Assembly (NCBI GenBank): GCA_963788225.1
Contig: CAWBGI010000006.1
Coordinates: 124,001-188,000 of the forward strand
Source: Sulfotelmatobacter sp963788225
GTDB lineage: Bacteria; Acidobacteriota; Terriglobia; Terriglobales; Acidobacteriaceae
Direction: 5' to 3'
Length of the DNA stretch: 64,000 nucleotides
Part shown: piece by piece, positions 36,783-45,125 of the stretch
Numbering within the stretch: position 1 is the first letter of the stretch
How the letters are laid out: each line of letters starts with the position of its first letter
The notes under the pieces: generated by a model
The model's database searches: none
What the model saw: the letters and a program-made list of their open reading frames with translations, nothing else
What the model was told of the DNA's origin: nothing
Translations under genes and position numbers: made by a program

Positions 36783-37201
36783 GCCCAATTCCAAAACCCG
36801 TGTCATTCCGAACCGGGCGCCAAGCCCGGTGAGGAACCTGCTGTTGACGTTGCTCGTGTGGAGCGGACACTCCTGTCCGCTGCCTTTGACTTTGCTTTTG
36901 CCTTTTGACCTCGAACCTCCCTCGCCCTGATTTGAAGGGGCACAACCACCGCCAGCAGCACCGTGGAAGAGCGGCGCTTCAGCGCCGCGAAAAAAGTCCC
37001 GTCGATGGAACCCGGCTCGGAAAGACTATTGCACGCAAACAAGAAGTTTGATAATGTGCTGCCGCCAGTGCCGGTAGCTGCGGGTGCAACATCTGGCCGC
37101 AGTTAACAAGCGGAATCGAGCCAACTTCACGCGTCCCGATCCCCCAGCTTCCTTCCGAACCCTTGGGAGAATTTGAGTGCGGAATCCGAATGAGGTGCAT
37201 T
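36783..37201. repeat. Repeat-rich intergenic region after the insertion sequence
   Basis: The gap holds a stretch related to the GTCATTCCG repeat (about 36802-36845). It also holds the hairpin AGCGGACACTCCTGTCCGCT (about 36862-36881), and AGCGGCGCTTCAGCGCCGC followed by AAAAAA (about 36970-36995), which could act as a terminator on the plus strand. No gene was seen before the lipoprotein start. Confidence 0.5.
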
Positions 37202-39502
37202 ATGCCCTTGTCTCGACGGAGTCTATTCATTTGCTTGCTTTTCGCGTTGAGTCTCCTGCTTGCCAACTGCGGCGGAGGAAGCGGAACTAGCTCCTCCATG
37301 CAAACACCTCCCCCCCAAGGCGCAACCTTCAGCGTCACCATTGGCGGCTTGCCTTCGGGCACAAGCGGTCAGGTCGCCGTGACGGGTCCTGGCGGTTATA
37401 CCAGCACTCTGGCGCAAACGACCACGCTGACGAACCTGACTCCAGGAACGTACACCGTTACGGCAACCATCGTGCCCTCCGTTTCTGCGTCAAACACTGT
37501 CTATGTGCCGACCGTTGCGGGCAGTCCTGCGACGGTGAGCGTGAATACTGGCGCGGCCGCAACCGTGTCCTATTCGCAGCTTGTAGCGAACTGGAACGCA
37601 ATCGGCCCAACCGCCATCGGAAATCCCTTGGGTCTCCCGGCGGCCGGAAAGCTCCAGGCCCTCGCCGTAAGCAATGCCAACCCGTCGCTGATGTATGCGG
37701 GAGGAGGCATCGGCCCCGGCAACTCGGGACCTTACTCGGAGGCGGGAATCTACATGACCACAAACGGGGGCAACACTTGGAACCAGGAGAACACCGGCTT
37801 GACGGATCCCACAGTCAATGTTCTATGGCTCGACCAGAGCAACACGAACATTGTTGTGGCGGGAACCAACTCCACCGGCATCTTCCAGAGCACGAACGGT
37901 GGGGCGAACTGGAGCTTGACAGGCGCGTTCGGGTCAACGTCGGCGTTTCTTCAAGTCAGCGGAACTCTATACGCCGCCACAGCCCAAGGAATTGTAACCT
38001 CCACCGATAACGGGGCGACGTGGAGCGTGCTTCTGTTGACATCGGCTCCGGTTCGCGCCCTTGCTGCAGAAGGAGGGGTTACCTTTGCCGGCCTCGACAA
38101 CGGCCAGGTGATGATCCAGTCCACCTCGTCGGGGCCTTGGACAACCACAACTCCGACGACCAGTGGAACAGTTTGGTCCATCGCGCTTAACCCCACGAAT
38201 TCCCAGAACGACTTGGTAGTGGACTGGGGTTTTGGCTATCAGAATCCCAGTCTCTATGGGACTGAGAATGAAGGAGGACTTTGGACAACGGTAACCAGCA
38301 CGTCGAGCTGTCCAAGTCCCTCTCCGCCGGCGCAGTTCATTGCCTACGACCCAAATACGTCCATACTCTATGTGGGATGCGACTACGAGACGTCTCAGTC
38401 GCTTGATAACGGTAACACTTGGACTCAAGTCCCAGGGGCAAACTGGGATGTTCGACTGATAACTACCGAGTTTGCCGGTGTAGTGGGCAACATAGCGGTG
38501 GGCAGTGACCAGGGCGTCTACTTGAGCAAAAACTCTGGTAGCACTTGGCAGGGCCTCAACGGCAATATTACCTCCTCGATCCTGTACGGAGTTGGAGTGC
38601 AGGGGTTGACGATTCTGACTGCAGTGCAGGATTTTAGCCCGATCAGCAGCTTCGACGGTGGAAAGACCTGGAGCAACCTTGAGACTGGGGCCGCCGTTGG
38701 AGAAAGCGGTACAGTGCTTTTCAATCCCGGCAACCCTCAGTACGCGTACTTCTTTACGACAGCTGGCTTCTACTATTCCTCCAACGGCGGACAAACGTTC
38801 ACCTCTGTTCGTATACTCACTGGAGTGGGGGGCGAGTTCAACCCCAGCAGCGGTAACGGTGACCTGATCGCGGTTGACCCCAGCAGTCCTTCCACGGTTT
38901 ACGTGGCGGCGGTCTCCGGCGTCTACAAGAGCACAGATTGGGGCGCCTCATGGACGCGCCAGTCGTCGTGGCCCGTTTCCGGGCCTGTCATGGCCGCCGT
39001 GAGCCCTGCGAATGGAAACGGCCAGACGATCTTCGTCGGCGACAGCGACGGTTCTCTGTGGTTTACGCTCGACGGCGGGAGCAGTTGGGCAACCAGCAAT
39101 CTTGGTAACACCTGCGGATCCCCTGTCGCGCTAGCGGTAAGCCCCGCCAACCCTCAGAACATCCTGGTAGCGATGACTGGCTTTGCATCGTGCGGCGGAG
39201 GAATCCTGCGCAGTACTGATGGGGGAGCTAATTTCTCGCCCGCGAACGCAGGGTTGTCCTCGAGACAGGCGCAATGTCAAGCCGCTCCGATTCCGCACCT
39301 GCATCTCGATCCCGCAGCGTCGGGGGTGGTGGCGGCGGCTACGCCGGGCGGCGTCTACATTTCGAGCGACTTCGGACTGAACTGGACCAGCATCCGCGGG
39401 AATACGGTTCCCCTCTCGGTTACCGAGGCAATCTGGTCCGGAGGCTACTTGTACGCATCGACCTGCGGCGAAGGGGTACTCCAAATACCTTTTGCATTCT
39501 AG
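37202..39502 (+). CDS. Lipoprotein with sortilin/BNR-like propeller repeats
   Basis: From ATG 37202 (GAGGTG Shine-Dalgarno 6 nt upstream) the protein is 766 residues. It has a lipobox LLLANC-GGG, so Cys22 or so should be acylated. A small Ig-like domain follows (about 40-130), then many BNR/VPS10-type repeats: ITTNGGNTWNQENTGL-like, STDNGATWSVL, SKNSGSTWQGLNG, STDGGANFSPAN. These form one or two propellers. It is probably anchored to the outer membrane; the ligand (glycan or protein) is unknown. Confidence 0.88.
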   Translation: MPLSRRSLFICLLFALSLLLANCGGGSGTSSSMQTPPPQGATFSVTIGGLPSGTSGQVAVTGPGGYTSTLAQTTTLTNLTPGTYTVTATIVPSVSASNTVYVPTVAGSPATVSVNTGAAATVSYSQLVANWNAIGPTAIGNPLGLPAAGKLQALAVSNANPSLMYAGGGIGPGNSGPYSEAGIYMTTNGGNTWNQENTGLTDPTVNVLWLDQSNTNIVVAGTNSTGIFQSTNGGANWSLTGAFGSTSAFLQVSGTLYAATAQGIVTSTDNGATWSVLLLTSAPVRALAAEGGVTFAGLDNGQVMIQSTSSGPWTTTTPTTSGTVWSIALNPTNSQNDLVVDWGFGYQNPSLYGTENEGGLWTTVTSTSSCPSPSPPAQFIAYDPNTSILYVGCDYETSQSLDNGNTWTQVPGANWDVRLITTEFAGVVGNIAVGSDQGVYLSKNSGSTWQGLNGNITSSILYGVGVQGLTILTAVQDFSPISSFDGGKTWSNLETGAAVGESGTVLFNPGNPQYAYFFTTAGFYYSSNGGQTFTSVRILTGVGGEFNPSSGNGDLIAVDPSSPSTVYVAAVSGVYKSTDWGASWTRQSSWPVSGPVMAAVSPANGNGQTIFVGDSDGSLWFTLDGGSSWATSNLGNTCGSPVALAVSPANPQNILVAMTGFASCGGGILRSTDGGANFSPANAGLSSRQAQCQAAPIPHLHLDPAASGVVAAATPGGVYISSDFGLNWTSIRGNTVPLSVTEAIWSGGYLYASTCGEGVLQIPFAF

Positions 39503-39582
39503 GAGCCTCCAGTCATTTGGCGACCACTGACTTCTTCCTCGACAGAAAGACTGGGCATCGAAACTTTACCAAGGAGCAACAT

Positions 39583-40371
39583 ATGAAGATCGCAGCCACA
39601 CTCTCAATTCTCTCGCTGACTCTGGCTTCCGCCTTAGCCCCAAAGAGTGCTGCGGCCCTAGGCAGGCTTGGCTGCAACGGTGGAGCGGGTGAGAATCGCC
39701 CAATGAGTGTCTATCCTTCTGCGAGCACCATGACCGTGCAGGCGGGACCTACGACTCAAGACACCACCGCCAACAAGCCCAATCCTAACAGTAATGCGCA
39801 CACTCCTGCCGATTCCCCGACAATTGCGCTTGTCCACGATCTGAACTCCGTTGTCAGAGAAATTGGTTTGGTCAATGAGGCATACAAGGCAATCGGATTC
39901 ACTTTTGAGAGATCGACAGGGAAGCTGTGGTGGAATCGTATAGCGATGACGGGCTGCGGGTCCTTTTCTGGCCAACCCAAACGAGGAACTAAGAACGGCC
40001 ATGTCGGCGCAAGACTCGGTGATATCGATTCCGATTCTATCCGAAAGGAGAAGGACAAGGACGGGTTTGACAGCATTGTCATTGGTTGTAAGAAGAAAGC
40101 AGATGGGACTCGGGACAATTGCTTTGAGACTTGGGTTGTGGACGACTCTCACTGCAACGCACATTGGAAATTAGTGCAAATCGACTCGTTAGAAGCACTC
40201 AAGCGTGAAATCACCACGACAGTAACTCGCCAGAACGGCACCCAAACCCAAAGAACGGACCAATGGGTATTTGAAGGACGATCAAGCGAGGTCTACATAC
40301 CGACAACCGGCGACGACCAAGGCCTGCAGAAGGCGATAACAATTCTGAAATCGGTGATTTTGTCGCGGTAA
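39583..40371 (+). CDS. Secreted hypothetical protein (262 aa)
   Basis: It has a signal peptide (MKIAATLSILSLTLASALAPKSAAA) and an AAGGAG Shine-Dalgarno 7 nt upstream. The mature part has six cysteines and includes GKLWWNRIAMTGCGSF and DGFDSIVIGCKKKADG. A longer open frame overlaps the lipoprotein gene, but the ATG and signal peptide fix the start. It follows the lipoprotein by 80 bp. No family is recognised. Confidence 0.65.
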   Translation: MKIAATLSILSLTLASALAPKSAAALGRLGCNGGAGENRPMSVYPSASTMTVQAGPTTQDTTANKPNPNSNAHTPADSPTIALVHDLNSVVREIGLVNEAYKAIGFTFERSTGKLWWNRIAMTGCGSFSGQPKRGTKNGHVGARLGDIDSDSIRKEKDKDGFDSIVIGCKKKADGTRDNCFETWVVDDSHCNAHWKLVQIDSLEALKREITTTVTRQNGTQTQRTDQWVFEGRSSEVYIPTTGDDQGLQKAITILKSVILSR

Positions 40372-40892
40372 AGTGTGCGGCCTGTCTTTCGCACTCTGAA
40401 AAGTGAGCTTTCCACTGCTTTGTGGATTTCGACTCCTACAATTTTCCACAGCCTACCCCTGTGACATCTAACCTTGCACCCCATTTCAAATTCGTTCATC
40501 ATTGCCCCAGCACAGGCAGTAAGAAACAGCTCATTGAAAACTGAATATCGCGTGGCTAAGCCCTTCCCCCACAAGATTTTGCCGCCAAGTCCGGCTGTTT
40601 TCAGTCCCGACAGAAATAGCCTCACTGATTCCAAAGAACTTAGGAGATGCCAATGCCCCTAACTCCTTTGCCCGCAATATTTTGCGGGCAAGTTCTCTAG
40701 AATCAAGATTTTAGACGGATTCGCCGCATATCGAATCCCCGTAAGTAATTGATTCCAGAGATTTAAGCGGACTCGACTCTATTTTTTTTTGCAGGCGGCC
40801 TGACCACCAAGTGACCGCCTCCCAGCCTTAAGGACGTACCACCCGGTACTCGGGGTCAGGACTCGCCGCTCACGAACTAACCCTCCGATGTG
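40372..40892. other. Intergenic region with a perfect 10-bp hairpin
   Basis: TTGCCCGCAA (40668-40677) and TTGCGGGCAA (40682-40691) form a perfect hairpin with a 4-nt loop but no U-run. A run of nine T lies near 40782. Base composition here is lower in GC than in neighbouring genes. No ORF or RNA gene is supported. Confidence 0.45.
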
Positions 40893-40907
40893 GTATAACA
40901 GTTATAC
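40893..40907 (+). promoter_or_regulatory. Operator palindrome at the toxin-antitoxin start
   Basis: GTATAACAGTTATAC is a perfect 7-1-7 palindrome ending 2 nt before the toxin ATG (40910). RHH antitoxins bind such sites to repress their own operon. TATAAC within it could serve as the -10 box, giving a leaderless or nearly leaderless toxin mRNA. Confidence 0.65.
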
Positions 40908-40909
40908 TC

Positions 40910-41188
40910 ATGCGATTTCACTTTGATGAACGCAAGAGTGAGCGTTTAAGAGCCAATCCAAAACGAGGAATCGGATTCGAGGAGGCGCAAGAACTGTTTG
41001 CCCATCCTTACTATCTCGACCAACGCTCGGACTGCCCCGAACAGTATCGCGCCATCGGCTGGGCTGGAGACAGTCTGTACTCGGTCATCTTCGAGGTGCG
41101 CGAAGACGAGCAAGGAGAGTACTACCACCTTGTGACTCTCTGGAAAGCCACAAAGCAGGAGCGGCAACTTTATGAAGAGCACACATAA
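40910..41188 (+). CDS. brnT: BrnT family toxin
   Basis: The 92-residue protein has the BrnT pattern: MRFHFDERKSERLRANPKRGIGFEEAQELF at the start, RYRAIGW-like YRAIGWAGDSLYSVIFEVRED and a final LVTLWKATKQERQLYEEH. BrnT is a RelE-like ribonuclease. The gene precedes and overlaps the antitoxin gene by 17 bp, the usual toxin-first order of this system. Confidence 0.85.
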   Translation: MRFHFDERKSERLRANPKRGIGFEEAQELFAHPYYLDQRSDCPEQYRAIGWAGDSLYSVIFEVREDEQGEYYHLVTLWKATKQERQLYEEHT

Positions 41189-41459
41189 GACGCGGAAAGC
41201 GGCATCGGCAGAAGCCATTGCCCGGCTTGCTGACCGGGGACGGGACGTCTCCCGGTTCTTCACCAACAAGGGTCAGATGATGAGCCCGATCCAAAGGGTG
41301 AATGTGGATCTCGCCCCAGGTATGTTGGAAGAACTGGACAAGGCTGCCAAGGAAATGAACATTAGCCGTCAGGCGGTGATCAAGACTCTCATTCGCCAGG
41401 CGCTCGATCAGCAGTATCTGGCGCGGGCTCACAGTCCGCAACAGGCCAGGAAGGCGTAA
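41172..41459 (+). CDS. BrnA/CopG-type ribbon-helix-helix antitoxin
   Basis: The 95-residue protein has a C-terminal ribbon-helix-helix domain (QRVNVDLAPGMLEELDKAAKEMNISRQAVIKTLIRQAL), with the strand VNVDL and helices following. The N-terminal half would wrap the toxin. Its gene overlaps the toxin gene by 17 bp. It probably represses the pair through the palindrome at 40893-40907. Confidence 0.83.
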   Translation: MKSTHKTRKAASAEAIARLADRGRDVSRFFTNKGQMMSPIQRVNVDLAPGMLEELDKAAKEMNISRQAVIKTLIRQALDQQYLARAHSPQQARKA

Positions 41460-41517
41460 GTCAAAGTCCGCGCCATCGCAAGAGGCGCGGAAGGCCGCCG
41501 TTGTTACAATATTCATC

Positions 41518-42693
41518 ATGAGCACGCAAGCCTTTGCCGACGTTCCCACTGCCATCGAGGAGATCCGCGCCGGCCGCATGATCGTCGTCGTCGACGACGA
41601 GGACCGCGAGAACGAAGGCGACATCACGCTCGCCGCCGAGAAGGTCACGCCTGAGGCCATCAACTTCATGGCCAAGCACGGACGCGGCCTGGTCTGCCTC
41701 ACCATGACTGAGGAGCGGCTTGACCACCTGCGGCTCGGTCCCATGAGCGCGGAGAACACTTCGCAATACGGCACCGCATTCTGCGAAGCGATTGACGCGC
41801 GCGTCGGCGTAACCACCGGCATCTCTGCCTACGATCGCGCGCGCACCATTCAGGTGGCGATCGATCCCGCGACGCAAGCCGCGGACCTGGCGCGTCCGGG
41901 ACACGTCTTCCCGCTTCGCGCCCGCAAAGGCGGAGTGCTGGTGCGCGCCGGACAGACCGAAGCCTCCGTCGATCTGGCGCGGCTTGCGGGGCTGATTCCC
42001 GCCGGCATCATCTGCGAGATCATGAAGGACGATGGCACCATGGCCCGCGTGCCTGACCTGATCGAGTTCTGCCGGCAGCACGACATGAAGATGCTGACCG
42101 TGGCGGAGCTGATTCGCTATCGCATGGCGCATGAACGTTACGTGCATCGCGTGGGCGAGGCGCTGGTCGACACGCGCTTCGGCGAGTTTCGCCTGATCGC
42201 TTACGAGAGCGAAGTGGATGGCGGAGAGTCGCACGTGGCGCTCATCCGCGGAGACATCGAGAACAGCGACGCGCCTGTGCTGGTGCGCATGCACGCCCAT
42301 TGTCTGCTGGGCGACGTGTTTGGCGCGACTGGATGCGAGTGTCATGCCACGCTGCAAGGTTCCCTGCGCCGCATCGCGCAAGAAGGACGCGGGGCCTTGA
42401 TTTATCTGCATCAGACTTCGCAAGGATTCTCGATAGAGAAAGTCGGCGAGCGAACCGGGCTTACGTTTCATCGCGGACGCAAGCTGCCCGCGCTGCTTGA
42501 TACGGGAAAGCAGACGCAGCGCGAGATTGGAATCGGGGCGCAGATTCTTTCTGACTTGAAGCTGCGGCGCATTCGTCTGCTGACTAACAAACCCAAGCGT
42601 GTAGCTGCGCTTGAGGGATTTGGAATTGAGATTGTCGATCAGGTTCCGGTGGAGTTAAGTCAGGCTGTGGCGGAAAAAGGCAAGACCCTTTAA
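41518..42693 (+). CDS. ribBA: Bifunctional riboflavin synthesis protein RibBA
   Basis: The 391-residue protein joins 3,4-dihydroxy-2-butanone-4-phosphate synthase (about 1-200; VVDDEDRENEGD, HTEASVDLARLAG-type motif) with GTP cyclohydrolase II (about 205-391; CLLGDVFGATGCECHATL carries the zinc cysteines). It supplies both precursors of riboflavin. No FMN riboswitch is visible. A TACAAT box ends 7 nt before the ATG, so the mRNA may be leaderless. It stands apart from other rib genes. Confidence 0.94.
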   Translation: MSTQAFADVPTAIEEIRAGRMIVVVDDEDRENEGDITLAAEKVTPEAINFMAKHGRGLVCLTMTEERLDHLRLGPMSAENTSQYGTAFCEAIDARVGVTTGISAYDRARTIQVAIDPATQAADLARPGHVFPLRARKGGVLVRAGQTEASVDLARLAGLIPAGIICEIMKDDGTMARVPDLIEFCRQHDMKMLTVAELIRYRMAHERYVHRVGEALVDTRFGEFRLIAYESEVDGGESHVALIRGDIENSDAPVLVRMHAHCLLGDVFGATGCECHATLQGSLRRIAQEGRGALIYLHQTSQGFSIEKVGERTGLTFHRGRKLPALLDTGKQTQREIGIGAQILSDLKLRRIRLLTNKPKRVAALEGFGIEIVDQVPVELSQAVAEKGKTL

Positions 42694-42726
42694 CCACAAA
42701 GGGCACGGGGTAACACAGGGTAAAGC

Positions 42727-42990
42727 TTAGAACGGTTTGCGCACTACTACTTCGGCTTCGCGGATGAAGAATTGCGCGGAGCAGTGTTCTGAGCCGCAGA
42801 TGACAGGGATGAGTCCGTTGATCTGGCGGCGCGTGATCAGGCCGAGCATGCCGCAGGATGGGCAGGCCAGCACGGCCCAGTAGGGATCTTCCTTCTCGCC
42901 GACTTCGCCGGCGTTTTCGAGAACGAAGACGGTTCCGGGCTGCATCTGTTCGGGAATCCATTCGCTTAGAAGATCCAGTTCGCCGACCAT
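42727..42990 (-). CDS. Small zinc-ribbon-like protein (87 aa)
   Basis: From ATG 42990 the protein contains ACPSCGMLGLITRRQ and ICGSEHCSAQFF, two cysteine pairs that could bind one zinc ion. A GGAGGAATGC Shine-Dalgarno supports this start. The same frame is open much further up, across the MerR gene, but only this part reads as protein. Function unknown. It follows the MerR gene on the same strand by 26 bp. Confidence 0.75.
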   Translation of the reverse strand: MVGELDLLSEWIPEQMQPGTVFVLENAGEVGEKEDPYWAVLACPSCGMLGLITRRQINGLIPVICGSEHCSAQFFIREAEVVVRKPF

Positions 42991-43016
42991 GCATTCCTCC
43001 TGTGAACTGCCGTTGC

Positions 43017-43490
43017 CTAAGAAACCTTTCCAGCACGCCGGCGTTCCGCCGACGATGTTACGGAGGTACTCGCCTTCCTTGCGATGACTTCTGCGCGCAC
43101 TTGGCGCACCGCATCGCTGAGGCAGATTCCTAAAATGGGCTGACTTGAATTTTTCAGGATGTCTACGATCTGGCGCGCCGAAGTTTCCAGATAAAGATGC
43201 TTGCCGTCGGTTAGCAGGTGAACGTCGGAGTTGCGACTGACGATTTCGGCCAGGCCTTTGCCGAACTCGCGCTGCAGGAAACGCATGACCTTGCGGACGC
43301 CTTGCAGCGAGAAGCCTTTGCGGCGCAGCTCGCAGATGACCGCCATCTCGGTGAGGTTCTGCATGGAATAGACGCGGCTGTGGCCTGCGCGTTCGGGCTT
43401 GACTATGCCGCGCTCGTCCCACCACTGGAGCTGGCGGGCGGTGACGCCGGTGAGGGCGATCACGTCGCGGGATGAGAAGTGGTCTGGCAT
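43017..43490 (-). CDS. MerR family transcriptional regulator
   Basis: The 157-residue protein has a MerR winged-helix N-terminus (SRDVIALTGVTARQLQWWDERGIVKPE; RVYSMQNLTEMAVICELRRKGFSL). No metal-binding cysteine pattern appears in the C-terminal part, so it is not a metal sensor. It probably controls itself through the inverted repeat at 43503-43540. It is not linked in sequence to the MerB-like gene at the start of the window. Confidence 0.88.
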   Translation of the reverse strand: MPDHFSSRDVIALTGVTARQLQWWDERGIVKPERAGHSRVYSMQNLTEMAVICELRRKGFSLQGVRKVMRFLQREFGKGLAEIVSRNSDVHLLTDGKHLYLETSARQIVDILKNSSQPILGICLSDAVRQVRAEVIARKASTSVTSSAERRRAGKVS

Positions 43491-43502
43491 TGGTCCCTGG
43501 TT

Positions 43503-43540
43503 ATGTTTGAAACAATATACCAGTCAGATGTTTCAAACAT
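43503..43540 (-). promoter_or_regulatory. Operator-like inverted repeat upstream of the MerR gene
   Basis: ATGTTTGAAACA (43503-43514) and TGTTTCAAACAT (43529-43540) are perfect 12-bp inverted repeats. Each half, TGTTTGAAACA, is itself palindromic. It begins 13 bp upstream of the start, the position expected for autoregulation. Confidence 0.6.
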
Positions 43541-43783
43541 TTTAGGCATGGGTTGACGGGTGTCAACAAGGATTCTCATGAGGAGGGTTAACTAAAAGAG
43601 TGCGGGGGAGTTCGAAATAGATACTCGTGAGATGAAGCACGAGGTTGCGGGGCGGGAATAGAAACGCCTTGTGGGGCTAGTTGTGCCGCATGCGGGTATT
43701 GCACTGGGCAAGCTGGAGTTTCTGTCTGCTTACGTTTATGGCCCATTGGAGTCTATTTATCGGAGCATCGAGAGGATAGACAA

Positions 43784-45079
43784 ATGTTACAAAGAGGGAT
43801 TTGTTGTGTCTGCATACTTACGATTCTTGCAATACCACGACTGTTGTTATCCCAAGAAACCCAATCATCTCTCGCTATCACTCATGTCCATGTGGTCCCG
43901 ATGGACAGGGAAAGAGTGCTAGCTGATCAAACGGTGCTGATTGTGGGAGACCACATCGCCGAAGTCGGACCTGCCGATAAAGTCCAAGTTTCTAAAACAG
44001 CGACTGTAGTTGACGGAACCGGGAAGTACCTGCTTCCAGGCCTGGCGGATATGCATGTCCACGCGACCGACGAAGCCTTGTTGCCGATCTACCTGGATAA
44101 CGGCATCACCACAGTCGTGAACATGAACGGAAGCCCATCGGTTCTCGCTTTGCGTGACAAGATCCGGAAAGGTTTAGTAATGGGCCCCAATCTTTACACC
44201 ACCGGACCACTTCTAGCCGGCGAAGGGGTGATGTGGAGAAATAAGGTGGTTATTAAGACTCCGGAAGATGCACGCCGCGCGGTGAAGGAACAGATACAAG
44301 CGGGGTATGATTTCTTGAAAATTTATGAGGGTCTATCAAAGGAGAACTACAGCGAGATTGCTAAGACCGCACACGAGCACGGCGGCAGAATGATTGGACA
44401 CGTTCCGGACGACGTCGGACTTGAAGGCGTTTTACGGTCTCGCCAAGAAGCCATTCATCACGTTGGGGGGGTGATCTGGGGCTTCTTTTGGCCAGATTTG
44501 GACGTGTCACGGATTCCGAATGCTGTAAAGAAAATGCACGAAGCTCACGCGTACTTTTGTCCTACGTTTGCAATCTACAGAACGTTTGCGAAACAGGTTT
44601 CCGATCAGCAGTCTCTGCTCGCCCGCCCTGAGATGGTTTACATATCTCCGGAGACTCTGGCGTGGTGGAAACAGGCCACGCCGACGGTGGACAAGACTTA
44701 TCGACTTTTCGATTATTTCGGACGCAAGCTGATTCGGGCAATGGAAGACGGAGGAGTTCCAATCCTCGTAGGAACCGACAACACGAATCCTTTTGTTGTG
44801 CCGGGATTTAGCATTCACGACGAAATTTCCGCGCTGGTTGACGCTGGCCTGACGCCGTACGAAGCGATCAGCGGCGCAACGCGTCTCTCCTCAGAATTTC
44901 TGAGAGACGATGGAGGCACGATCCTTGCGGGAAAGCGGGCCGATCTCCTATTGTTGGAGAGGAACCCATTGGACGATGTTGCAAACTTGAGAACTTTGGA
45001 CGGTATCGTACTACGCGGCCGGTGGATCAATAAACAGGATCTCGACGCCAAGCTCGCCCAAGTCAAAGGAATTATTTAG
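43784..45079 (+). CDS. Secreted amidohydrolase (imidazolonepropionase-like)
   Basis: The 431-residue protein has a signal peptide (about residues 4-23, ending RLLLSQ). The amidohydrolase metal site is visible: His-X-His in LADMHVHATD, the bridging Lys in FLKIYEG, His in MIGHVPDD and HHVGG, and Asp in VGTDNTNPF. Such enzymes hydrolyse cyclic amides or dipeptides (Xaa-Pro or Xaa-Arg dipeptidase relatives). An AGAGGATAG Shine-Dalgarno precedes the ATG. The following frameshifted acetamidase is 46 bp away, which suggests a shared amide-degrading function. Confidence 0.87.
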   Translation: MLQRGICCVCILTILAIPRLLLSQETQSSLAITHVHVVPMDRERVLADQTVLIVGDHIAEVGPADKVQVSKTATVVDGTGKYLLPGLADMHVHATDEALLPIYLDNGITTVVNMNGSPSVLALRDKIRKGLVMGPNLYTTGPLLAGEGVMWRNKVVIKTPEDARRAVKEQIQAGYDFLKIYEGLSKENYSEIAKTAHEHGGRMIGHVPDDVGLEGVLRSRQEAIHHVGGVIWGFFWPDLDVSRIPNAVKKMHEAHAYFCPTFAIYRTFAKQVSDQQSLLARPEMVYISPETLAWWKQATPTVDKTYRLFDYFGRKLIRAMEDGGVPILVGTDNTNPFVVPGFSIHDEISALVDAGLTPYEAISGATRLSSEFLRDDGGTILAGKRADLLLLERNPLDDVANLRTLDGIVLRGRWINKQDLDAKLAQVKGII

Positions 45080-45125
45080 ACTCCTGCTGGTCCGCTGCAA
45101 AATCTGGCAGGTCACCGGGGTCCTC

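Noticed and set aside
40293..40634. 113-codon minus-strand frame after the secreted protein gene
   Set aside because: It overlaps the end of a supported gene, has no Shine-Dalgarno and its sequence has no recognisable protein character.
40700..40860. Possible tRNA or tmRNA end (GAATCCCCG, CCACCA nearby)
   Set aside because: No cloverleaf or acceptor stem can be drawn around these motifs.
42727..43425. A 232-residue minus-strand protein
   Set aside because: Only the last 87 codons read as protein, after a good Shine-Dalgarno. The rest is an alternate frame of the MerR gene.
43017..43490. MerR-family gene as mercury regulator for the MerB-like protein
   Set aside because: It lies 42 kb away, has no metal-binding cysteines in the sensor part and no other mer gene is nearby.
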